Source: DASUSH01 sp963785155 (GTDB taxonomy: Bacteria; Actinomycetota; Thermoleophilia; Solirubrobacterales; 70-9). Taken from it: 64,000 nucleotides of DNA. Positions 33,738-42,952 of the stretch are shown here, piece after piece. A model generated the notes under the pieces. It was not told where the DNA came from. It was given only the letters and a program-made list of their open reading frames with translations, and did not search any database. The position numbers and the translations under genes were made by a program. The stretch is from assembly GCA_963785155.1 (NCBI GenBank), contig CAWAUB010000007.1:627591-691590 (forward strand). Reading direction: 5' to 3'. Position 1 is the first letter of the stretch; each line of letters starts with the position of its first letter.

Positions 33738-34298
33738 TCATTGTCCGCGGCTCGGCGGAAGCAGGATAAGCGGCTCGCTGATCGACTTCCGGACCGGCAC
33801 AGGGCGTCTCAGCGTCACGTTGGCTTCCACGGCCGGGTCGCGGCCCTCGTTCTCGAGCGTCTCGAGTCCCCGCTTGGAGAGGCCGACCGGCACCTTGACT
33901 TCCGTCCGGGCGGGAATCTTGACGTCGGCTCGCCCGTATTCCCCTCGGAAGCTGATGAGGATGATCGCGCCGGCGCAGTCGATATCGAGGTTGCACGTGG
34001 CGGTGACCTTGACGATCCGGTCACGCGTGCCGTCGATCCTCTGGCGGAACATCGCGACCGGCTGCTGGTCCGGCGGAATCGGAAGACATGGGCTCCTGCG
34101 GCAGCCGATGCCGCCCGCCTGCTGGCAATACCTCCCGCAGCCGGGTCGCTTCTTGCCGCGCAGGTCCTCGGCGGCACCGCTGACGGCGTTCGCTTCGTCC
34201 TGATCCACCGGTGCCGGCGACCCCAAGGCGGGAGCAACGGTCGCGATCAGAACAGACGCCGTTCCAACCAGGAGCACGACCCTCACGAATCCCTTCAC
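33738..34298 (-). CDS. Secreted protein of unknown function upstream of the acylase
   Basis: The GTG at 34298 gives 186 residues with a signal peptide (VVLLVGTASVLIATVAPALG). A Cys-rich segment (CGRYCQQAGGIGCRRSPC) follows, then a beta-rich domain containing VTATCNLDIDCAGAI. TAAAGT ends 7 nt upstream of the start. It is the first gene of a likely two-gene unit with the penicillin-acylase-family enzyme. I recognise no domain. Possible roles are an inhibitor, partner or envelope-binding protein for the acylase. Confidence 0.7.
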   Translation of the reverse strand: MKGFVRVVLLVGTASVLIATVAPALGSPAPVDQDEANAVSGAAEDLRGKKRPGCGRYCQQAGGIGCRRSPCLPIPPDQQPVAMFRQRIDGTRDRIVKVTATCNLDIDCAGAIILISFRGEYGRADVKIPARTEVKVPVGLSKRGLETLENEGRDPAVEANVTLRRPVPVRKSISEPLILLPPSRGQ

Positions 34299-34337
34299 AA
34301 ATGAGACTTTACGCGCGGATACGCCGACTGGCGCGCT

Positions 34338-37300
34338 CTAGCGCACCTTTTCGCAGTTCTTCGCGATTCCGTCCTTCTCGTCGGCGTCGACCGTGTCCTT
34401 GCCCTTGCCGCAATTGACCTGGTCGGCCTCGCCATCGTCGGAGGTCACCTTGTCGTTGCCGCGGCCCGCAAAAACCCTGTCCTTGCCCCTGCCGCCGTCG
34501 AGCTTGTCCTTTCCCTTGCCGCCACGGATCAGGTCATCGCCGTCGCCGCCGGAAACCTCGTCGTCGCCGTCGCCGCCGATCAACCGATCGTCACCGAGGC
34601 CACCGGCGATCACGTCATTGCCGGTTAGCCCCGTGATCAAATCCTCGAGGTCGGTGCCCACGACCGTGTCGTCGCCGTCAGTGCCGGCGGGCGGCTGCTC
34701 GCCGCCTCCGCTGCCGCCGCCACCGTCAACGGGCGGGACGGGATCGCTCCCGGGCGGGGTGGTAACGCTGAATGTCTGTGTCCTCGAGGTGAAGTTCCCC
34801 GACTGCGTCGGTGACGACCACCCGTAAGGTGTAGTTGCCGTCGGCGAGGTCGGATGCCGGATGGTGCGAGCTCGCAGCCGAGCAGGCGCCGAAGTCCTCG
34901 GTGCCCTGGTCGAGCGAGCAGACGACGCTGACGGCGCCGGCGCCGGCAGTGAAGCCGAAGGCCGGGCTGCGGTTGGTCGTGGAACCGGTCGGCCCGGAGT
35001 CGATCGTCAAGGTCGGGGGGGTCGTGTCGACCGTGAAGTCGCGCGAGGCCGGCGTCGAGTCGGTGTTGTTGGCGGCGTCCTTGGCGCGGACCGAGAAGGT
35101 GTAGTCGCCGTCAGATAGCGCCGGATTGGGGGTGTGGGTGTCGCCGGGGCCCGAGCAGGAGCCGAAGCTCGAGCCTGGAGCTTGGCGACGAGCGAGCACT
35201 GGAACGTGGAGCCTGCCTCGTCGGAGGAGAACTCGAAGGTCGGGGTCGGATCGGGCGTGGTCGAGTCGTTGGCCGGGCCGTCGTCGATCGTCGTGTCGGG
35301 CTCGGTGTCATCGACGTTCGTCACCGTCACCGTGATCGATTGGCTCGCGGAGCCGCCATTGCCGTCGCTCGCCTGGACGGTGAGGTTGTAGACGTTGTCG
35401 GTGTCGGCGTCGGTCGGCAACTCGAAATCGGGTGTCGAGACGAACGTGAGCACTCCGGAGGACGAGCCGATCGAGAAGCGCGGCGCGTCCGGGCCGCCCG
35501 TGATCGCATAGGTCGGCGGGCCGCCGTCGGGATCGGCCGAGGTCACGGTGCCGACCGAGGTCTGGTTCTCGGCGGCGTTGAAGCTGGAGGGACTGATTAC
35601 CGGCGAGTCGTTGACGCACGTCACCTCGACCGAGACGGTCGCGGTTGAGCCGCCGTTCAGGGCGTAGGTGAAGGTGTCGTCGGGATCGGCGCCCGAGGTG
35701 TTGCAGTAGTTGGCGCGGGGGTGTAGGTGAGATCGGCGCCGGAGTTGGTGATCTGAACGGTGCCGTGGGTGCCATCGGTATTTTGCTGGATCACCGCGAT
35801 TCGTCGGGATCGGTGTCGTTTGCGAGCACGTCAAAGGTGGTCGCGGCGGCGTCCTCTGCGACGGTGCGCGAGTCGTTTATCGCGGTCGGATCCACGCTGG
35901 CGGTGGCGGTTCCGGTGAGCAGGCTCGACTCCTGCCCTCCGTCGCTCTCGACCAGTAGCCGGGCCCGCTTGTCACCGGTCGTCGAGGGATCGAAGCTCGC
36001 CGTGAGGGTGCAGCTCTCGCCGGCGGCGAGCGTCCCGGCGTGCTGACCCGGATCGGAGCCGGTGCAATCGGAGTCGTCAAGGGCGAAGTCGCCAGGGTCG
36101 GCGCCGCCGAGCGCGATCGAGTCGATCGCGAGCTCAGCGGTACCGGCATTTTCGAGCTCGAGGTCATGCGCGGCGGTCGGGCCGACGCCGATCGCCTGCG
36201 AGCCGAAGCCGCGGGTGGTGGGGGTGAGGTGGGCGGCGGGGCCGCGGTAGTCGTAGAGCTCGGTCGCCGTGATTGCTGATCCCCGTTGAGTCCGCCCGCC
36301 GCGAGCACCCAGCCGTTGTCGAGCAGGGTCGCGGTGTGCTTGTTGCGTGCCGTGCCGAGCGGGTCGGCGACGCTCCAGTCGTTGGTCGCGGAGTCGTAGA
36401 GCTCGGCGCTCGCGGAGGCGGCGCCGCCCGAGCCAACCCCCCCGGCGACCAGCACCAGGCCGTTGTCGAGCAGCGTCGCGGTGTGGAACCGGCGTGCCGT
36501 GTTGAGCGAGTCGGCGGCGCTCCAGCTGTTGGTCGCGGGGTTGAAGATCTCAGCGCTGGCGGAGGCGCCGCCCGCGCCTCCCCCCGCGACCAGGACCCGG
36601 CCGTTGTCGAGCAGCGTCGCCGTGTGGTCGGAGCGCGCTGTGCCGAGCGAGCCGGCGGCGCTCCAGCTGCCGGTCGCCGGGTTGTAGATCTCGGCGCTCG
36701 CGAGGGTGGCGAGGCCCGAGGTGACCCCGCCCGCGACCAGCACCCGGCCGTCGTCGAGCAGCGTCGCGGTGTGATATCTGCGTGACGTGGCGAGCGAGCC
36801 GGCGGAGGTCCAGCTGTCGGTCGCCGGGTTGTAGATCTCGGCACTCGCCGTTGGTTGGAAGTTCGCGTCTTCCCCGCCCGCGACCAGCACCCGGCCGTCT
36901 TCGAGCAGGGTGGCGGTGTGGGCGGCGCGCGCCGTCGCGAGCGAGCCGGCGGCGCTCCAGCTGTTGGTCGCGGGGTCGTAGATCTCGGCGCTTCCTGTGA
37001 GGCCGCCCACGAATCCCCCGGCGACCAGGACCCGGCCGTCTTCGAGCCGGGTCGCGGTGTGGGTACTGCGCCCTCTGCTGAGCGAAGGGGCCGGTGCTCC
37101 AGTCGTCGCTCGCCGGGTCGTAGATCTCAACGCTGGCGGAGGGGAAGCCGCTCGGGCCGGCTCCTCCGGCGACCAGCACCCGGCCGTCCTCGAGCAGGGT
37201 CGCGGTTTGGTTGTTGCGGGCGGTGCCGAGCGAGTCGGCGGCGCTCCAGGCGCCCGGGGGGTCGTAGATCTCGGCGCTGGCCAAGGCGTCGCCCCCTGGC

Positions 37301-38792
37301 GCCGATCCCCCCGCGACGAGCACCCGGCCGTTATCGAGCAGGGTCGCGGTGTGAATGCTGCGTGCCGTGACGAGCGAGTCGGTGGCGCTCCAGCTGTTGC
37401 TCGTGGGGTTGTAGACCTCGGCGTTGGCTATGCCGGTGCCCGAGGATCCCGCCGCGACGAGCACCCGGCCGTTGTCGAGCAGGGTCGCGGTGTGGTCGTA
37501 ACGTGCCGTGCCGAGGGAGCCGGTGGCGCTCCAGCTGTTGCTCGCCGGGTTGTAGATCTCTGCGCTGGCCAAGTTGCTGCCCGAGGACCCGGATCCCGCC
37601 GCGACGAGCACCCGGCCATTTTCGAGCCGGGTCGCCGTGTGGCTCTTGCGTGCCGTGCCGAGCGAGCCGGCGGCGCTCCAGCTGTTGGTCGCGGGGTCGT
37701 AGATCTCGGCGCTTGCCGTCGCTTCGAAGCTCGAGTTGAGCCCGCCCGCGACCAGTACCCGGCCGTCTGCGAGCGGGGTCGCGGTGTGGGCGACGCGCGC
37801 CATGGCGAGCGAGCCGGCGGCGCTCCAGTTTTGGTCGCGGGGTTGTAGATCTCGGCGTTGGCTGAGGGGCCGGTGCCCACGAATCCCCCCGCGACCAGCA
37901 CCCGGCCGTTGTCGAGCAGGGTCGCGGTGTGAGCGAAGCGTGCGGCGGAGAGCGAGCCGGTGGCGCTCCAGCTGTTGCTCGCGGGGTTGTAGATCTCGGC
38001 GCTGGCGGTGCCTCCTCCCGCGACCAGCACCCGGCCGTTGTCGAGCAGCGTCGCGGAGTGCTGCGCACGCGCCGTCCCGAGCGAGCCGGCAACGCTCCAG
38101 CTGTTGGTCGCGGGGCTGAAGATCTCGGCGCTGGCGGTGATGTTGCCGCCCGGACCAACACCTCCCGCGACCAGCACCCGGCCGTCGTCGAGCTGGGTTG
38201 CGGTGTGGCCCCAACGCGCTTCAGTGAGCGAGCCGGCGGTGCTCCAGCCGGCGGCGCCGGCGGGCGCAGCCCATAACGCGATGCCGCCGCCCGCGAATCC
38301 CCCGGCGACCAGCACCCGGCCATTGTCGAGCAGGGTCGCCGTGTGAGCGAAGCGTGTCGCGGAGAGCGACCCGGCGGCGCTCCAGCTATTGGTCGCGGGG
38401 TTGTAGATCTCGGCGCTTGCGGCATCGCCCCCCGCGACCAGCACCCGGCCGTTGTCGAGCAGGGTCGCCGTGTGCTGAGCGCGCGCCGTGCCGAGGGAGC
38501 CGGTGGCGCTCCAGCTGTTGGTTGCCGGGTTGTAGATCTCGGCGCTGGCGGTGATGTTGCCGCCCGGACCGACACCTCCCGCCACCAGCACCCGGCCGTC
38601 GTCGAGCTGGGTTGCGGTGTGGCCCCAACGCGCTTCATTGAGCGAGCCGGCGGTGCTCCAGCCGGCGGCGCTGGCCGGCGCCGCCCATAACGCGAGCATC
38701 CCGGCGAGCGCGAGTGCCACGGCGGCCCCAGCGCGAAGACACAGCGCGAAACGACTCCCGGATCCTTCCGCGTGTCCCTGCATGCCGGCCAT
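34338..38792 (-). pseudogene. Giant secreted Kelch / Ig-like / RTX protein, interrupted by several frameshifts
   Basis: One long coding trace runs across about 4.45 kb. From the ATG at 38792 it encodes a signal peptide (ending LALWAAPASAA) and about 17 Kelch-type repeats of roughly 45-50 residues (core HTATLLDNGRVLVAGG...SAEIYNPATNSW). An ASPM-SPD-2-Hydin-like domain follows (about 36275-35880), then cadherin/Ig-like segments (TFTYALNGGSTATVSV; SQSITVTVTNVDD; YTFSVRAKDAANNTD) and a C-terminal set of RTX calcium repeats (GDDRLIGGDGDDEVSGG). The frame changes near 37829, 37085, 36276, 35795, 35718, 35180 and 34790. Conserved repeat sequence on both sides of each site argues for one gene, either recently decayed or damaged by consensus errors in repetitive DNA. 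Confidence 0.75.
37867..38694 (-). repeat. Tandem 414-bp duplication inside the Kelch gene
   Basis: Positions 38281-38694 and 37867-38280 are near-identical 138-codon units, each holding three Kelch repeats. The unit begins at the end of the signal-peptide region. The internal copy therefore repeats the Ala-Leu-Trp-Ala-Ala-Pro cleavage-site segment in the middle of the mature protein (ALWAAPAGAAGWSTAGSL). The duplication is in frame. Confidence 0.85.
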
Positions 38793-39065
38793 CCGTGGAC
38801 CTTTCGTGAGATTGGCTCTCGGCCGGTGCCGCAACGCAGGGACTAAGAGTTCGGGTGTGCCGCAACTGTAGGCCGCTAGGGAGGACGGGAGACCGTAGAA
38901 GTCCGCAGAGAAGCGTTCGAGACGGGTTCTCAGAGCTTCGGCTCGGGGGGCACCGATCGCTTTCGCGCATCGGGTTTCCATAAGAAAGCTTCTCGTGCGT
39001 AGACCGCGCGTGGGCGCTTCATCCGCCCTCGGGTCCGCCGACGAGCTCAAGCGGATGCGGGCGGG

Positions 39066-40226
39066 CTAGCTCGGAGCCAGCCAGATCAGCGAGAGGCTCG
39101 CGTCGACGTTGAACGAGGATCCGCTGTTCTGAAACACACCCATGCGGACGATGCAGTTCGCCGGGATCTCCGCAATAGCGGTCACGTTGCTCTGGCTCTC
39201 GTTCGTGTTCGCCGGGTAGAGGTGGTCGCTCTGGATGACGGTGCAGGCGTCGACGTCGACGGTGCGGTGTCCATTCGTGTTGGGCTGCTGGGCCCAGTCG
39301 ACAGTCCCATGGGCAAGGTAGATACCGGTCACCGGCACGACGATCCGATCCGGATTCGTGGTCGTGCTGTGCATGTCCATCGGGTCGAAGTCCTCATCGA
39401 ACATACCGTCGAAGGTAAGGATCTCGCCCAGGCCTCCAGATGCGATGGACTCGTTGGACTTGGTCAATCGTGCCGCAGGCGTGTTGGCGGTCTCGGCTGT
39501 GCCCACCACACCCGAGCCGAGCTGCGGGTCCGGATAGTTGCCGGAGAGGTCGCCGCCAGCCGCCCCGCTGGGCGCGCGCGGGTCCGAGAGTCTCGAGTCC
39601 GAGTTGGTCACGTATCGGTTGGAGTCGCTCGGCGATCCGTTCGTGCCGGCAAGGGCGGCGTTTTCGTCGGTCGTGGGGAAGCGAGCGTCGTCGCCCGGGG
39701 CGCCCTGGAAGTGGCCGGTCCCGAGCGATCGCAGCGACGGTGCCGACTGGTTTCCGTCCACCAGGGAGTTGGCGAAGAGGCCGGTCCCGTCGATCGAGCT
39801 CGGGGCGAGGACCGGGTTCGGATAGGTGCCGGAGAGGTCGCCCCCCGCTGCGACGCCGTTGATCGTCGCGTCGCTGCCCGGTTGGCCCTGCGGACCCTCG
39901 GGACCCTCCGTGCCCCGTGGCCCAATCTCGCCTCGCGGTCCGGGATCGCCCTGGGCGCCCGTCTCGCCTGGGGGCCCAGTCTCGCCCGGCGCCCCCACCT
40001 CGCCCTCGGTGTTCCATGCCAGCCGCTGTTCTCCCGACCTGCAGGCCTCGCCCTCGCGCACCACGCGCAGCGAGCCCTGGCGCTTGCCTTCGGTCGCAAA
40101 GCAGCCCTTGATGTCGCCGTCGGACCCGACGATCGACGAGGCCGCGACGGCGCCGCCGCCGAGCGCAATGAACACCGCGACTGTGGCCATCACGTTCGAA
40201 TACGTCGGGCGAGGTAGCCGGACCAA
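39066..40226 (-). CDS. Secreted collagen-like protein with C1q-like C-terminal domain
   Basis: The 386-residue product has a signal-like N-terminus (VMATVAVFIALGGGAVAAS), a Cys-containing segment, about 20 Gly-Xaa-Yaa triplets (GAPGETGPPGETGAQGDPG and on), two GGDLSGxYPxP motifs, and a C-terminal beta-sandwich-like domain (VPVTGIYLAHGTVDWAQ) reminiscent of C1q/TNF trimerisation heads. It is likely a surface-exposed trimeric fibre. The start is a TTG at 40226 with a good Shine-Dalgarno sequence (GAGGAAAGG); a TACTCT -10 element lies about 30 nt upstream. Related to the protein at 30500. Confidence 0.8.
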   Translation of the reverse strand: MVRLPRPTYSNVMATVAVFIALGGGAVAASSIVGSDGDIKGCFATEGKRQGSLRVVREGEACRSGEQRLAWNTEGEVGAPGETGPPGETGAQGDPGPRGEIGPRGTEGPEGPQGQPGSDATINGVAAGGDLSGTYPNPVLAPSSIDGTGLFANSLVDGNQSAPSLRSLGTGHFQGAPGDDARFPTTDENAALAGTNGSPSDSNRYVTNSDSRLSDPRAPSGAAGGDLSGNYPDPQLGSGVVGTAETANTPAARLTKSNESIASGGLGEILTFDGMFDEDFDPMDMHSTTTNPDRIVVPVTGIYLAHGTVDWAQQPNTNGHRTVDVDACTVIQSDHLYPANTNESQSNVTAIAEIPANCIVRMGVFQNSGSSFNVDASLSLIWLAPS

Positions 40227-40391
40227 GGGAATCCTTTCCTCGGGAGGTCCGCCACGGAGAGTACTAGGCGCTGCCCGCGGCGACCAGGACGCTCGCTGCC
40301 CGTCTGCGCTCAGCTCATCGAGTCCCCAAGGGCGGGCTCGGCCCGTCTCAGATCTCAGCCTTCGCAGAGCTGATCTCGGTAGGCTCGCGCC

Positions 40392-41278
40392 ATGAACAAT
40401 CCCGCGCCAGACTGGTATCCCGACCCCGACGACCCGACCCAGCTTCGCTACTGGGACGGCAGCATCTGGACGGAGAACAGGAGCCCCGCCGTCGCCGAGC
40501 AGCCGCCGGCGGCCGCGCCGCAGGCCCGCTCAGGGCGGCTCCGGCTCCGGCGCCGCGCCCGGCTCAGCAGCCGGCGCCCGTGGCGGCACCTGTGCAGACC
40601 AGCGCCCACCAGGCGAAGCAGTTCGACGAGTACGCCGAGATCGAGAGCGGCGATGCATTCACCCGCCAGAACACGCAGCTGCTCAAGATCGAGCTCTCCG
40701 AGACCACGGTCATGGCCCGAAACGGTGCGATGGTCGGCTACCAGGGGAACGTCGCCTTCGAGCACCAGGGCGGCGGGCTCGGCAAGTTCGTGAAGAAGGC
40801 CGCGACCGGCGAGCAGCTGCGGCTGATGAAGGCGTCCGGGACCGGCGAGCTCTTCCTCGCCAACCAGGCCATGAAGGTCCACGTCCTCTCGCTCGAGAAC
40901 GAGCACATGACGGTGAACGGGCAGAACATCCTGGCCTTCCAGGACGGGATCCAGTGGGACGTGACGAAGACCAAGGGCGGCGCCGCCGGGATGCTCGCCG
41001 GCGGGCTCTTCAACATCGGCCTGACCGGAACCGGTCTCGTCGCGCTCTGCTCCGACGGCGACCCGATCAAGCTCGACGTCGCCGAGGCCGCAACGTTCGC
41101 CGACCCGCAGGCGGCGATCGCGTGGTCAGGCGGAGTGCAGACGCAGCTCAAGACCGAGTTCCAGGCGAAGAGCCTGATCGGGATGGGCTCCGGCGAGAGC
41201 TTCCAGATCGGCTTCGTCGGTCAGGGCTGGGTCCTCATCCAGCCCAGCGAGGGCCGGCGGGTCGTCGCGACCGCCTAG
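40392..41278 (+). CDS. AIM24-family protein with N-terminal DUF2510 domain (frameshift near 40530)
   Basis: The first 40 residues (DWYPDPDDPTQLRYWDGSIWT) are a DUF2510 module. A Pro/Ala/Gln linker follows, then an AIM24-like beta-domain (KIELSETTVMARNGAMVGYQGNV, GLTGTGLVALCSDGDP, GWVLIQPSEG). The frame changes inside the linker near 40530 (net -1). TAGGCT ends 6 nt before the ATG. AIM24 relatives are of unclear function in bacteria. The stop shares CTAG with the stop of the convergent oxidoreductase gene. Confidence 0.8.
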
Positions 41279-42360
41279 CGCCGCAGGCCGAACACCTCCA
41301 CCGGCTCGGCCCTGCCCTCCACCAGGTCCGCGACGTGCTCGCCGAGGTTCGGCGCGTGCTTGAAGCCGTGGCCGGACCCCCCGCCCAGGAGCCAGTGGTT
41401 CTCGTGGGTCGTGGAGGAAGCGACGAGAAAGTGGCCGTCCGGCGTCATCTCGTACGGCATGACCCGGGCGTGCAGCAGGCGCGTCTCCCCCAGTCCCGGG
41501 AAACGGCGTCCGAGGTAGCCGCGAATCCGCTCGATCATCGCCGGATCCGGGACGCGCTCCTCCCGGTCCAGGTCAAAATTGCGCCCGGGCTCGTGTGAGA
41601 CGGCCTTGATCCCGAGCCCGTCGAGGTCAGGAAAACCGTACAGACCCTCGGACTCGTCGAACCAGGCCGGGCCCTCGCGCCATGCGGCCGGCGCATGCCA
41701 GTACAGGACGTCCTGCCAGGCCGAGCGGATCGGGGCCTCGTCGAAGAGATCGCCGAGCCAGGCGCCGCACGCCCAGATGACCTGGTCGGCCTCGAGCTCC
41801 TCCCCATCGATCGCGACGCGGCCAGCTCCAGCCGGCCGGGCCTCGGCGAGGCGGAGCCGGGCACCGTTGCTCATCGCCCGCCGCAGAAGAGCCTCGACCG
41901 CCGCGGTGGCCCGGATCAGGCACGCACCGGGCTCGTACAGGCCGCCGGAGAGGTCGGCGGTGGCAAGATCGGGAAAGCGATCGGCGAGCGCCGCCGGATC
42001 GAGCCACTCGTGCTCGACGCCGAGGCCCACGAGGCCCTCCCCCACCCCGGACACCAGCGGATCGTCCTCGCGGGCGAACCAGGCGAGCGCGCACGGCGCG
42101 AGCAGCCGCTGCTCGCATCCTGCCGAGAGCTCCCGCCAGGCCTCGAGCGAAGCAAGCGCCGAGCGCATGTACCACTCGTCCTGCGGCGTCGATCCATGCC
42201 CGACTCGGTGCATCCGCGTCCGATCGCCCGAGCTGCCGCGCGCGTTCGCCGGCGCGTATCGCTCGACGACGGTCACCTCCCATCCCCGCCTGGCCAGGGA
42301 ATCCGCGGCCGCGGCCCCGAAGACCCCGGCGCCGACGACGATGCAACGGCCCGTAGCCAT
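41275..42360 (-). CDS. FAD-dependent oxidoreductase, sarcosine-oxidase-like (DAO family)
   Basis: The 361-residue product starts with CIVVGAGVFGAAAADSLARRG (FAD Rossmann motif) and VVERYAPANARGSSGDRTR, followed by VIWACGAWLGDLF and a C-terminal HWLLGGGSGHGFKHAP. These match monomeric sarcosine oxidase/N-methyltryptophan oxidase-type enzymes that oxidise N-methyl amino acids to aldehyde and hydrogen peroxide. The usual C-terminal covalent-FAD cysteine region (CMY-type) is not clear. The start lies 22 nt from the divergent reductase gene, with overlapping -10 elements. Confidence 0.88.
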   Translation of the reverse strand: MATGRCIVVGAGVFGAAAADSLARRGWEVTVVERYAPANARGSSGDRTRMHRVGHGSTPQDEWYMRSALASLEAWRELSAGCEQRLLAPCALAWFAREDDPLVSGVGEGLVGLGVEHEWLDPAALADRFPDLATADLSGGLYEPGACLIRATAAVEALLRRAMSNGARLRLAEARPAGAGRVAIDGEELEADQVIWACGAWLGDLFDEAPIRSAWQDVLYWHAPAAWREGPAWFDESEGLYGFPDLDGLGIKAVSHEPGRNFDLDREERVPDPAMIERIRGYLGRRFPGLGETRLLHARVMPYEMTPDGHFLVASSTTHENHWLLGGGSGHGFKHAPNLGEHVADLVEGRAEPVEVFGLRR

Positions 42361-42369
42361 CCGTTGTCC

Positions 42370-42376
42370 ATATTCT
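42370..42376. promoter_or_regulatory. Overlapping divergent -10 elements (oxidoreductase / RibD-like reductase)
   Basis: ATATTCT contains a plus-strand TATTCT (42371-42376) ending 6 nt before the ATG at 42383. It also contains a minus-strand GAATAT (42370-42375) ending 9 nt before the ATG at 42360. Only 22 bp separate the two start codons, so both promoters must occupy the same DNA. Confidence 0.45.
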
Positions 42377-42382
42377 CAGGAC

Positions 42383-42943
42383 ATGGCCAAACTCATCTAC
42401 TCCGCGCTCGCCTCTCTCGACGGCTACATCGAGGACGAGAAAGGGGGCTTCGACTGGGCAGAGCCGGACCAGGAGGTACATCAGTTCGCGAACGAACTCG
42501 AACGGCCAATCGGGACCCACCTCCTCGGCCGCCGCATGTATGAGACGTTGGCCTTCTGGGGAAGCGACGAGGCGATGTCGCACGAGAACGCGATCATGCG
42601 TGAGTTCGCCGAGAGCTGGGACACCGCGGAGAAGATCGTCTACTCGCGCACGCCACGAGAGCCCACCACCGATCGGACGCGCATCGAGGCCGCCTTCGAC
42701 CCCGACGCCGTGGCTGAGCTGAAGTCCTCCGCTGAACGCGACATCAGCATCGGCGGCCCCAATCTCGCCGCGCAGGCATTCGAGGCGGGGCTTGTCGACG
42801 AATGCCACCTGCTCCTCTCGCCGATCATCGTCGGCGGCGGCAAGCGGGCGCTGCCGGATGGAGTCGCCCTCGAGCTCGAGCTGGTCGACGAGCGACGCTT
42901 CGGCAACGGCGTCGTCTACCTGCACTACCGCGTTCGCGGGTAG
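42383..42943 (+). CDS. Dihydrofolate reductase-like (RibD C-terminal domain) protein
   Basis: The 186-residue protein matches the RibD-C/DHFR-like family: IYSALASLDGYIEDEKGGFDW at the N-terminus, LLGRRMYETLAFW, DISIGGPNLAAQAFEAGLVDE, and LLLSPIIVGGGKRALP. These are NADPH-binding reductases of mostly unknown substrate. The ATG is placed by TATTCT ending 6 nt upstream and by the family N-terminus. It converges on the serine hydrolase gene. Confidence 0.88.
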   Translation: MAKLIYSALASLDGYIEDEKGGFDWAEPDQEVHQFANELERPIGTHLLGRRMYETLAFWGSDEAMSHENAIMREFAESWDTAEKIVYSRTPREPTTDRTRIEAAFDPDAVAELKSSAERDISIGGPNLAAQAFEAGLVDECHLLLSPIIVGGGKRALPDGVALELELVDERRFGNGVVYLHYRVRG

Positions 42944-42952
42944 CGCGAGACC

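Noticed and set aside
36300..38700. CRISPR-like or intergenic direct repeats
   Set aside because: The periodic DNA encodes Kelch repeats of about 45-50 residues in frame; there are no short constant repeats with unique spacers.
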